Shown here in pieces: positions 1-5,212 of a stretch of 5,578 bases of DNA. Below the pieces are notes generated by a model. That model did no database searches. It worked only from the letters and a program-made list of their open reading frames with translations, and was not told the origin of the DNA. A program made the position numbers and the translations under genes. Each line of letters begins with the position of its first letter. Position 1 is the first letter of the stretch. Source of the DNA: Lachnospiraceae bacterium (GTDB taxonomy: Bacteria; Bacillota; Clostridia; Lachnospirales; Lachnospiraceae); contig JAAVYC010000129.1 in NCBI GenBank assembly GCA_022790905.1, positions 1 to 5,578 on the forward strand. Reading direction: 5' to 3'.

Positions 1-277
1 GGCAGTATTCAGAAGCAATAATCATATGTATGCTCAAATTATTGACGATACAGTTGGAAATACTCTTGTTGCGGCTTCTACTCTGGAAAAAGATATAAAA
101 TCTGAATTGGAAAAGACAGATAATGTTGATGCGGCAGCGTATCTTGGAACAGTAGTGGCAAAAAAAGCGTTGGATAAGGGTATTGATACCGTTGTCTTTG
201 ATAGAGGCGGTTTTATCTATACAGGAAAAGTTCAGGCTTTGGCGGATGCAGCTAGAGAAGCTGGATTGAAATTTTAA
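1..277 (+). CDS. rplR: 50S ribosomal protein L18, 3' part (5' end outside window)
   Basis: L18 binds 5S rRNA and, with L5, anchors it in the central protuberance of the large subunit. The reading frame is open from the window edge; the first complete codon begins at base 2, and the visible 91 residues start AVFRSNNHMYAQIIDD. An internal Met (base 26) is not the start, because the family motif VFRSNxHxYAQ runs through it. The C-terminal family signature FDRGGFIYTGKVQALADAAR lies just before the end LKF. Compared with a usual length near 120 residues, about 30 N-terminal residues, including the basic tail, are missing to the left. The TAA stop merges into the rpsE Shine-Dalgarno (TAAGGAGG), so the two genes are adjacent cistrons of the spc operon. 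Confidence 0.97.
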   Translation, partial: AVFRSNNHMYAQIIDDTVGNTLVAASTLEKDIKSELEKTDNVDAAAYLGTVVAKKALDKGIDTVVFDRGGFIYTGKVQALADAAREAGLKF

Positions 278-291
278 GGAGGATACAATAC

Positions 292-801
292 ATGAAACGT
301 GAAATCATTGATGCTAGTCAATTTGAATTAACAGAAAAAGTGGTATCAATTAAACGTGTAACAAAAGTTGTTAAAGGTGGACGTAACTTCCGTTTTACAG
401 CTTTAGTTGTTGTCGGTGATGGCAATGGACATGTAGGTGCAGGTTTAGGAAAAGCAACTGAAATTCCTGAGGCAATCCGCAAGGGAAAAGAAGATGCCAT
501 GAAAAAATTAATTGTGGTAAAATTAGATGATAACAATAGTATCACGCATGACATTTCAGGAAAGCACACGGGTGCTTCCGTATTGCTAAAGAAAGCTCCA
601 GAAGGTACCGGTGTCATCGCTGGAGGTCCAGCACGTTCCGTATGTGAGCTTGCAGGAATTAAGAATATCCGTACAAAATCATTAGGATCCAACAATAAGC
701 AGAATGTAGTATTAGCGACGATTAGTGCATTGAAGCAGTTAAAATCTCCGGAAGAAGTTGCAAGACTTCGCGGAAAATCTGTAGAAGAGATTCTAAGTTA
801 A
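292..801 (+). CDS. rpsE: 30S ribosomal protein S5
   Basis: S5 is a small-subunit protein near the mRNA entry channel, involved in decoding accuracy and mRNA unwinding. The 169 residues match the usual Firmicute length. The N-terminal double-stranded-RNA-binding-like domain covers about residues 10-75, with the loop KRVTKVVKGGR (21-31) followed by FTALVVVGDGNGHVGAGLGK (35-54). The C-terminal domain contains GTGVIAGGPARSVCELAGI (105-123), then KSLGSNN, and ends with a charged helix. The 21-31 loop is where spectinomycin-resistance substitutions occur in E. coli S5; it looks wild type here. The start is fixed by AAGGAGG at 276-282, nine bases upstream of ATG. The rpmD Shine-Dalgarno begins at the last base of the stop codon. 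Confidence 0.98.
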   Translation: MKREIIDASQFELTEKVVSIKRVTKVVKGGRNFRFTALVVVGDGNGHVGAGLGKATEIPEAIRKGKEDAMKKLIVVKLDDNNSITHDISGKHTGASVLLKKAPEGTGVIAGGPARSVCELAGIKNIRTKSLGSNNKQNVVLATISALKQLKSPEEVARLRGKSVEEILS

Positions 802-815
802 GGAAGGTGCGAAAA

Positions 816-998
816 ATGGCAGATAAATTGAGAATTACACTTGTGAAATCAACCATTGGTGCAGTGCCGAAAAACAAAAAGACGGTAGAGGCTTTAGGAC
901 TTCGCAAAATTGGGCAGTCCAAAGAATTTCCGAATAATAAAGCAACCAAGGGTATGATCCAGAATGTGAAACATTTAGTCAAAGTAGAAGAAATTTAA
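816..998 (+). CDS. rpmD: 50S ribosomal protein L30
   Basis: L30 is a small large-subunit protein that packs on 23S rRNA. Starting at ATG 816 it has 60 residues, the normal size for the short bacterial L30. It begins MADKLRITLVKSTIGAVPK and carries the family motif KTVEALGLRKIG (26-37) and the C-terminal GMIQNVKHLVKVEE. An in-frame GTG at 807 would add three residues (MRK), but it overlaps the Shine-Dalgarno AGGAAGG (801-807). ATG 816, eight bases beyond that site, is therefore the better start. L30 is dispensable in some bacteria and absent from several lineages, so its presence is mildly informative. It lies between rpsE and rplO, its canonical place. Confidence 0.96.
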   Translation: MADKLRITLVKSTIGAVPKNKKTVEALGLRKIGQSKEFPNNKATKGMIQNVKHLVKVEEI

Positions 999-1020
999 AA
1001 GACAGACAGGAGGTGTCAGA

Positions 1021-1461
1021 ATGGACTTATCAAACTTAACACCTGCAGCAGGTTCTAAGCACAGCGATAATTTCAGAAGAGGACGAGGACACGGTTCAGG
1101 AAATGGTAAGACAGCCGGCAAGGGCCACAAAGGTCAGAAAGCTCGTTCAGGAGCTCCGAGACCGGGCTTTGAAGGTGGACAGATGCCATTATACAGAAGA
1201 CTTCCAAAGAGAGGATTTAAAAACCGCAATCACAAAGAGATTGTTGGAATCAACCTTTCTAGATTAGAAGTATTCGACAATGATGCAGTTGTTTCTGTAG
1301 ATACTTTAATTGAGACAGGAATCGTTAGCAACCCAAGAGATGGAGTAAAAATCCTTGGAAACGGCGAATTTACCAAGAAGCTTACAGTTCAGGCAAATGC
1401 ATTTAGCGCAAGCGCAAAAGAGAAGATTGAGGCTCTTGGTGGAAAAGCAGAGGTGATCTAA
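1021..1461 (+). CDS. rplO: 50S ribosomal protein L15
   Basis: L15 is an early-to-middle assembly protein of the 50S subunit that threads into 23S rRNA with a long basic N-terminal extension. The 146-residue product begins MDLSNLTPAAGSKH. It has the Gly/Arg/Lys-rich extension RRGRGHGSGNGKTAGKGHKG (residues 19-38) followed by GFEGGQMPLYRRLPKRGF (49-66), both diagnostic. The globular C-terminal domain ends in EALGGKAEVI. AGGAGGTG at 1008-1015 gives a strong ribosome binding site. The stop codon overlaps the next start as TAATG (1459-1463), which suggests that secY translation is coupled to rplO. Its C-terminal coding region also carries the secY Shine-Dalgarno. Confidence 0.98.
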   Translation: MDLSNLTPAAGSKHSDNFRRGRGHGSGNGKTAGKGHKGQKARSGAPRPGFEGGQMPLYRRLPKRGFKNRNHKEIVGINLSRLEVFDNDAVVSVDTLIETGIVSNPRDGVKILGNGEFTKKLTVQANAFSASAKEKIEALGGKAEVI

Positions 1462-2777
1462 TGATAGAAACACTTCGCAATGCTTTTAAAATAGAAGACA
1501 TTAGAAAGCGTATTATTTATACGTTTTTAATGCTCATTGTAATCAGAATTGGCTCTCAGCTGCCAATTCCGGGTGTTAACAGTGAGGTATTTGCGAACTG
1601 GTTTGCGAATCAGGGAAGTGATGCATTCAGCTTCCTTGATGCAATCACAGGTGGTTCTTTCTATCAGATGTCTGTGTTTGCATTAAATATCACACCATAT
1701 ATCACATCTTCCATTATTGTCCAGCTTTTGACAATTGCAATTCCAAAGTTAGAGGAGATGCAAAAAGATGGAGAAGAGGGAAGAAAAAAAATTACAAAAA
1801 TCACACGTTACCTGACGATTATCTTAGCGTTAATAGAATCTTCTGCAATGGCAATTGGATTTGGAAAAGGTAATTATCTGGATGCATTCAATGTTTTGAA
1901 TGTGCTGTTAGTAATTACCACTTTAACGGCAGGTTCGGCGATTCTGATGTGGATGGGTGAGAGAATTACAGAGAGAGGTGTTGGAAATGGAATATCCATT
2001 ATCCTCACTATTAATATTATTTCACGTATCCCGGCAGATTTAAAGACTTTGTACGACCAGTTTATCTCCGGTAAAATTATTGCGAGAGCTGTTTTAGCGG
2101 CAGTTGTGATTGCAGCGATTATCGTTGCCATGGTTGTCTTTGTCGTGATTTTACAGGATGCAGTGCGTAAAATTCCAGTACAATATTCTAAAAAAGTACA
2201 GGGAAGAAAACAAGTTGGCGGACAGTCGACATTTATTCCGATGAAGGTCAACACAGCAGGGGTTATCCCAGTGATCTTTGCACAATCTTTAATGCAGTTT
2301 CCGGTAGTGCTAGCCAGTATCATGGGGAAAGGAAAAGGAACTGGCGTTGGAAGCAAGATCTTACGGGGATTATCTCAGTCGAACTGGTGCAATCCAGATG
2401 AACCAATTTATAGCATTGGCTTGGTAGTTTATATCATATTGCTGATTTTGTTTGCATATTTTTATACGTCAATTACGTTCAATCCTTTGGAGATTGCAAA
2501 CAATATGAAAAAAGCAGGTGGTTTTATTCCAGGAATTCGTCCTGGTAAACCGACTAGTGATTATCTGACGGAAATCTTAAATCACATTATTTTGATTGGT
2601 GCTGTGGGACTTACCATTGTAGCGATCGTTCCGATTTTCTTTAACGGAATTTTCAGCGCGAGCGTAAGTTTTGGAGGAACATCCATCATCATCGTGGTAG
2701 GTGTTGTGATTGAGACTTTAAAACAGATCGAATCTCAGATGCGGGTTCGTAATTATAAAGGTTTTTTAAATGACTAA
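1461..2777 (+). CDS. secY: Protein translocase channel subunit SecY
   Basis: SecY forms the membrane-spanning channel of the SecYEG translocon, through which SecA pushes preproteins and ribosomes insert membrane proteins. At 438 residues it fits bacterial SecY, and about ten hydrophobic segments can be read. Landmarks in order are a cytoplasmic N-terminus; TM1 about 17-32, followed by LPIPGVN (34-40); the plug and TM2 region with FALNITPYITSSIIVQLL (73-90); cytoplasmic EEMQKDGEEGRKK (98-110); ERGVGNGISI (171-180); the basic RKIPVQYSKKVQGRK loop (236-250); and FIPMKVNTAGVIPVIFAQS (258-276). The 8-9 cytoplasmic loop is FNPLEIANNMKKAGGFIPGI then RPG. Arg360 there matches the E. coli Arg357 position needed for SecA-driven transport. 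The tail IESQMRVRNYKGFL is typical. The start overlaps the rplO stop by one base, with GAGGTGAT (1450-1457) as Shine-Dalgarno. No truncation is seen. Confidence 0.98.
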   Translation: MIETLRNAFKIEDIRKRIIYTFLMLIVIRIGSQLPIPGVNSEVFANWFANQGSDAFSFLDAITGGSFYQMSVFALNITPYITSSIIVQLLTIAIPKLEEMQKDGEEGRKKITKITRYLTIILALIESSAMAIGFGKGNYLDAFNVLNVLLVITTLTAGSAILMWMGERITERGVGNGISIILTINIISRIPADLKTLYDQFISGKIIARAVLAAVVIAAIIVAMVVFVVILQDAVRKIPVQYSKKVQGRKQVGGQSTFIPMKVNTAGVIPVIFAQSLMQFPVVLASIMGKGKGTGVGSKILRGLSQSNWCNPDEPIYSIGLVVYIILLILFAYFYTSITFNPLEIANNMKKAGGFIPGIRPGKPTSDYLTEILNHIILIGAVGLTIVAIVPIFFNGIFSASVSFGGTSIIIVVGVVIETLKQIESQMRVRNYKGFLND

Positions 2778-2790
2778 TAATGTAGACCAG

Positions 2791-2816
2791 GGAGATACAG
2801 GCAGAGCCGTATCTCC
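2791..2816 (+). other. Hairpin in the secY-adk gap, no T-tract
   Basis: GGAGATAC (2791-2798) pairs perfectly with GTATCTCC (2809-2816). Inside it, GGC (2800-2802) pairs with GCC (2806-2808) around an AGA loop, leaving a single bulged A at 2799. The total is 11 base pairs in 26 bases. It is followed by AAAGGCGTTTATAAAGG rather than a run of T, so it is not a normal intrinsic terminator. It sits 14 bases upstream of the adk Shine-Dalgarno, in the longest gap (67 bases) of the tightly packed part of the operon. A role in mRNA stability, processing or partial attenuation is possible but unproven. Confidence 0.7.
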
Positions 2817-2844
2817 AAAGGCGTTTATAAAGGAGGGTTTTTAA

Positions 2845-3489
2845 ATGAAAATTATTATGTTAGGTGCTCCGGGAGCAGGTAAGGGAACTCATGCAAAGAA
2901 GATTTCAGAGAAATATGAGATTCCTCATATTTCTACAGGAGATATCTTCCGCGCTAACATCAAAGAGGGGACAGAATTAGGAAAGAAAGCAAAAGAGTAC
3001 ATGGACCAGGGCTTATTGGTACCGGATGAATTGACTTGTGATCTGGTTATGGACAGAATCCAGCAGGATGACTGCAAGAATGGATTTGTATTAGACGGAT
3101 TTCCACGTACAATTCCACAGGCTGAAGCGTTGGATAACGCGCTTGAGAAAATTGGCCAGAAGATGGACTATGCTCTGGACATCGAAGTTGCAGATGAAAA
3201 GATCGTTGAGAGAATGTCAGGAAGACGTGTATGCGAGAAATGCGGCTCACCATTCCATATCGTGAATATACCTCCAAAGAAAGAGGGAATTTGCGATAAC
3301 TGCGGTGGTGCATTACAGTTCCGTGCAGACGACCAGCCTGAGACTGTATTAAAACGTCTTGGTGTTTACCATGAGCAGACACAGCCATTGATCGAGCATT
3401 ACACAAAACAGGGTATCGTAAAAGAAATTGATGGAACGAAACCGGTAGAAGAAGGATTTGCATCCATCGTAGAGATCTTAGGGGCTTAA
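2845..3489 (+). CDS. adk: Adenylate kinase, long form with Cys4 zinc lid
   Basis: This cytoplasmic enzyme catalyses ATP + AMP = 2 ADP and keeps the adenylate pool balanced. The 214 residues match the long bacterial form. The P-loop GAPGAGKGT is at 7-15, the AMP-binding region STGDIFR at 30-36, and the core motif FVLDGFPRT at 81-89. The LID domain has CEKC (Cys130, Cys133) and CDNC (Cys150, Cys153), a complete four-cysteine structural zinc site typical of Gram-positive enzymes and absent from E. coli. RADDQPETVLKRL (160-172) carries the conserved Asp and Arg residues of the catalytic site. AAGGAGGG (2830-2837) lies seven bases before ATG. The position between secY and map is the standard Firmicute arrangement; the map Shine-Dalgarno lies in the last codons of this gene. 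Confidence 0.98.
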   Translation: MKIIMLGAPGAGKGTHAKKISEKYEIPHISTGDIFRANIKEGTELGKKAKEYMDQGLLVPDELTCDLVMDRIQQDDCKNGFVLDGFPRTIPQAEALDNALEKIGQKMDYALDIEVADEKIVERMSGRRVCEKCGSPFHIVNIPPKKEGICDNCGGALQFRADDQPETVLKRLGVYHEQTQPLIEHYTKQGIVKEIDGTKPVEEGFASIVEILGA

Positions 3490-3491
3490 GC

Positions 3492-4265
3492 ATGTCGGTT
3501 ACCATAAAATCTGCGAGAGAAATTGAACTTATGAAAGCTGCTGGAGAGATTCTTGCGAAAGTTCACCAGAATCTTGAGGAAGAATTGAGAGAGGGAATGA
3601 GTACTTGGGAAGTAGACAGAATCGGGGAGGAAATAATACGCAGCTACGGTTGTGTGCCTTCCTTTAAGAACTATCAGGGGTATCCCGCAAGTGTCTGCGT
3701 CTCAGTGAACGATGAGGTAGTTCACGGGATTCCGAACAAAAAACACCGTTTACAGGAAGGCGATATTGTCAGCCTGGATATTGGACTCATCTATAAAGGA
3801 TATCATTCCGATGCGGCAAGAACACATGGAATAGGAACAATTTCAGAAAATGCTTCACGATTAATTCAAAGAACGAGACAAAGCTTTTTTGAGGGAATCA
3901 AAAATGCGAAAAGCGGAAATCATCTATCAGATATTTCTAATGCGATTGCAAGTTATGCAGAAAGCTTTGGATATGGCGTTGTGAGAGAATTGGTGGGGCA
4001 TGGCATTGGAGCCAACTTACATGAGGAACCAGAGATTCCTAATTTTAAAACGAGGCGAAGGGGAATCAAGCTTCGCAGCGGGATGACATTAGCGATTGAG
4101 CCAATGATTAACGAAGGCCGTCTGGATGTGGAATGGCTGGACGATGACTGGACTGTGGTGACACAGGATGGTTCGCTTTCAGCTCATTATGAAAATACGG
4201 TGCTGATTACGGACGGTGAGCCGGAGATTTTAACTCTTACGGAAAAAGAGAAATCCATGATGTAA
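3492..4265 (+). CDS. map: Methionine aminopeptidase, type I
   Basis: It removes the initiator methionine from nascent proteins after deformylation and acts at the ribosome exit. The 257-residue product is close to the usual length of a bacterial type Ia enzyme. All five metal ligands of the pita-bread fold can be read: Asp96 (SLDIG), Asp107 (SDAAR), His170 (VGHGIG), Glu203 (AIEPM) and Glu234 (HYENT). The substrate-contacting histidines are His78 (VVHGIP) and His177 (LHEEP). No SH3-type or zinc-finger N-terminal extension is present. ATG lies two bases after the adk stop; its only Shine-Dalgarno-like sequence, AGGGG (3480-3484), is inside adk, so translation is probably coupled. The tail, with TLTEKEKSMM, is slightly extended but ordinary. 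Its place beside adk and infA is canonical. Confidence 0.98.
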   Translation: MSVTIKSAREIELMKAAGEILAKVHQNLEEELREGMSTWEVDRIGEEIIRSYGCVPSFKNYQGYPASVCVSVNDEVVHGIPNKKHRLQEGDIVSLDIGLIYKGYHSDAARTHGIGTISENASRLIQRTRQSFFEGIKNAKSGNHLSDISNAIASYAESFGYGVVRELVGHGIGANLHEEPEIPNFKTRRRGIKLRSGMTLAIEPMINEGRLDVEWLDDDWTVVTQDGSLSAHYENTVLITDGEPEILTLTEKEKSMM

Positions 4266-4277
4266 GAGGGGGATGCA

Positions 4278-4541
4278 ATGAATATTTATTTTGCGAGAAC
4301 AAAAGCAGGGCATGATAAAAATCAAATTTATTTCATATTAAGGGAAGAGGGAGAATTTGTATATCTAATCAATGGGACGACAAAACCTCTGGATAAAGCG
4401 AAGAAGAAAAACAGAAAGCATATTCAGATGATTAAGAATCTTCCAGAAGAAATTGTCAGCATCATAGAGAACGGAATCACGAATGAGTCCGTCAAACGAG
4501 CCATTAAATTGTATCAGACAGAAAGAGATCGTCAGATTTAG
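4278..4541 (+). CDS. KOW-domain, L14e-like RNA-binding protein
   Basis: This 87-residue basic protein has an N-terminal KOW-like segment at about residues 5-32. There, KAGHDKNQIYFIL resembles the KAGxDKGxxxxV core of eukaryotic/archaeal L14e/L6e-type proteins. A lysine-rich stretch, DKAKKKNRKHIQ (39-50), follows, as in its Firmicute relatives. The C-terminal third is a predicted helical, charged region with no recognised motif. The usual glycine after DK is Asn here. Many Firmicutes carry such a gene at this exact place between map and infA, so a ribosome- or rRNA-associated role is likely by context, but the function is not established. AGAGGGGGA just upstream gives a strong ribosome binding site, and the gap to map is 12 bases. 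No other reading frame competes with it. Confidence 0.9.
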   Translation: MNIYFARTKAGHDKNQIYFILREEGEFVYLINGTTKPLDKAKKKNRKHIQMIKNLPEEIVSIIENGITNESVKRAIKLYQTERDRQI

Positions 4542-4575
4542 GAATCGAGGGATTGAAAAAGAGGAGGAAAAGAAG

Positions 4576-4794
4576 ATGTCGAAAGCAGATGTGATTGAAG
4601 TGGAGGGAACCGTTGTAGAAAAGTTACCAAATGCAATGTTTCAGGTGGAGCTAGAAAATGGCCATCAGATTTTGGCACATATCAGTGGAAAATTGCGGAT
4701 GAATTTTATTCGTATTTTACCAGGAGATAAAGTGACAATTGAGATGTCTCCATATGATTTAACAAAAGGCAGAATTATCTGGAGAGATAAATAA
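4576..4794 (+). CDS. infA: Translation initiation factor IF-1
   Basis: IF-1 binds the A site of the 30S subunit and works with IF-2 and IF-3 to select initiator tRNA. The protein is a single OB fold. Taken from ATG 4576 it has exactly 72 residues, the standard bacterial length. It starts MSKADVIEVEGTVVEKLPNA and continues with FQVELENGHQILAHISGKLR, the core MNFIRILPGDKVTIEMSPYD and the C-terminal TKGRIIWRDK, all classical. GAGGAGG (4561-4567) lies eight bases upstream and decides the start. An in-frame ATG at 4483 would prefix 31 unrelated residues and overlap the KOW gene, so it is rejected. This is the last gene of the tightly packed block; no intrinsic terminator follows its stop. Confidence 0.98.
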   Translation: MSKADVIEVEGTVVEKLPNAMFQVELENGHQILAHISGKLRMNFIRILPGDKVTIEMSPYDLTKGRIIWRDK

Positions 4795-4835
4795 AAAAAT
4801 AAGAATTAAAATGCATTAAATAGAGAGAGAATGTC

Positions 4836-4864
4836 TTGATTTCCAAAAGCGTCTGTGCTATAAT
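4836..4864 (+). promoter_or_regulatory. Sigma-A promoter upstream of rpmJ
   Basis: TTGATT (4836-4841) matches the first four bases of the consensus -35. After a spacer of exactly 17 bases comes a perfect TATAAT (4859-4864), preceded by TGC, an extended -10. Transcription would start around 4869-4873 and read into rpmJ with a leader of about 225 nt. This is the best promoter-like sequence I can find in the window. The -35 overlaps the left arm, and the expected start point the right arm, of the 15-bp inverted repeat at 4839-4887. The promoter could therefore be controlled by a protein binding the palindrome; that part is inference. Confidence 0.75.
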
Positions 4865-4887
4865 GGTAGCCGGACGCTTTTGGAAAT
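4839..4887. repeat. Perfect 15-bp inverted repeat around the -10 box
   Basis: ATTTCCAAAAGCGTC (4839-4853) is the exact reverse complement of GACGCTTTTGGAAAT (4873-4887). The 19-base interval contains a further inner pairing, GCTA (4857-4860) with TAGC (4867-4870), leaving a TAATGG hexaloop. The whole 49 bases can thus fold into one long hairpin, with the promoter -10 box at its tip. Only three T residues follow the right arm, so this is a poor intrinsic terminator in either direction. Read-through RNA from infA would contain the full hairpin. RNA started at the local promoter would contain only the right arm. Confidence 0.9.
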
Positions 4888-4905
4888 TTGTGCGAGTAGC
4901 GATAA

Positions 4906-4930
4906 GAATGCCATATTTATGCGGGCATTC
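4906..4930 (+). other. Leader hairpin 1 upstream of rpmJ
   Basis: GAATGCC (4906-4912) pairs with GGCATTC (4924-4930) over an 11-base AT-rich loop. An outer GTGC (4890-4893) can pair with GCAC (4936-4939), with unequal internal loops, giving a possible two-tier structure. It lies about 35 bases downstream of the predicted transcription start. There is no T-run after it. Confidence 0.55.
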
Positions 4931-4945
4931 GAGGAGCACCGCGAT

Positions 4946-4981
4946 AACGAGCGAAATTCGTGAAACGTGTTTCGTCTCGTT
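4946..4981 (+). other. Leader hairpin 2 upstream of rpmJ
   Basis: AACGAG (4946-4951) pairs with CTCGTT (4976-4981), and CGAAA (4952-4956) with TTTCG (4970-4974). This gives 11 base pairs with one bulged T at 4975 and a 13-base loop, which can itself hold CGT/ACG. The following sequence TGTTCTGCTATTAT is T-rich but interrupted. At most this is a weak terminator or attenuator of the upstream promoter; it could equally be a protein-binding or processing structure. Confidence 0.6.
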
Positions 4982-5098
4982 GTTCTGCTATTATATCATA
5001 TCTAAAGATCTGTAAAATTAAGGATCTGAGATAGGGCAGAATTATCAGTAACGAAAACCAAAGAAGAATAAAAAGAATGTGGGAAAGGAGAATACGCT

Positions 5099-5212
5099 GT
5101 GAAAGTAAGATCATCAGTAAAACCTATTTGCGAAAAATGCAAGGTAATTAAGAGAAAAGGAAGCATCAGAGTAATCTGTGAGAATCCAAAACACAAACAG
5201 AGACAGGGATGA
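5099..5212 (+). CDS. rpmJ: 50S ribosomal protein L36, zinc-binding form
   Basis: L36 is the smallest large-subunit protein and packs onto 23S rRNA. The gene encodes 37 residues, too few for many gene callers, and starts with GTG. The start is supported by AAGGAG (5085-5090) eight bases upstream and by exact family length. The sequence begins MKVRSSVKPICEKCKVIKRK and ends with HKQRQG. The zinc ligands Cys11, Cys14, Cys27 and His32 are all present, so this is the C+ (zinc-containing) paralogue type, not the zinc-free variant made under zinc limitation. It is usually packed between infA and rpsM. Here it stands alone between gaps of 304 and 337 bases, which suggests separate transcription and regulation. 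Confidence 0.97.
   Translation: MKVRSSVKPICEKCKVIKRKGSIRVICENPKHKQRQG

Larger units (their letters stand above)
4795..5098 (+). other. 304-base non-coding gap with promoter and rpmJ leader
   Basis: No credible gene is seen on either strand. Bases 4795-4835 are A-rich with no hairpin. From 4836 come the promoter and inverted repeat described separately, then two hairpins (4906-4930 and 4946-4981). AT-rich sequence with a weak AGATC/GATCT pairing (5006-5010 with 5023-5027) follows. The gap ends with the rpmJ Shine-Dalgarno AAGGAG at 5085-5090. Around 4986-4998 there is an extended -10-like sequence on both strands: TGC-TATTAT on + and TGA-TATAAT on -. Neither has a good -35. Such a long gap is unusual inside an r-protein cluster and suggests that rpmJ has its own transcription start and structured leader. 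Confidence 0.75.

Noticed and set aside
807..815. GTG start three codons upstream for L30
   Set aside because: It overlaps the Shine-Dalgarno AGGAAGG itself; ATG 816 gives the normal 60-residue L30 with correct spacing.
4483..4575. Upstream in-frame ATG that would lengthen IF-1 by 31 residues
   Set aside because: The extension overlaps the KOW gene and is unlike IF-1. GAGGAGG sits at the right distance from ATG 4576, which gives the exact 72-residue family length.
4795..4890. Intrinsic terminator after infA formed by the 15-bp inverted repeat
   Set aside because: Only three T residues follow the right arm and the loop is long. The same sequence contains a near-consensus promoter, so a regulatory or element role fits better.
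4917..5196. Two overlapping - strand frames (65 and 64 codons) across the rpmJ leader and rpmJ
   Set aside because: They oppose the operon and overlap each other and the L36 gene. No ribosome binding site or family match is seen. Their hydrophobic look comes from antisense reading of AT-rich DNA.
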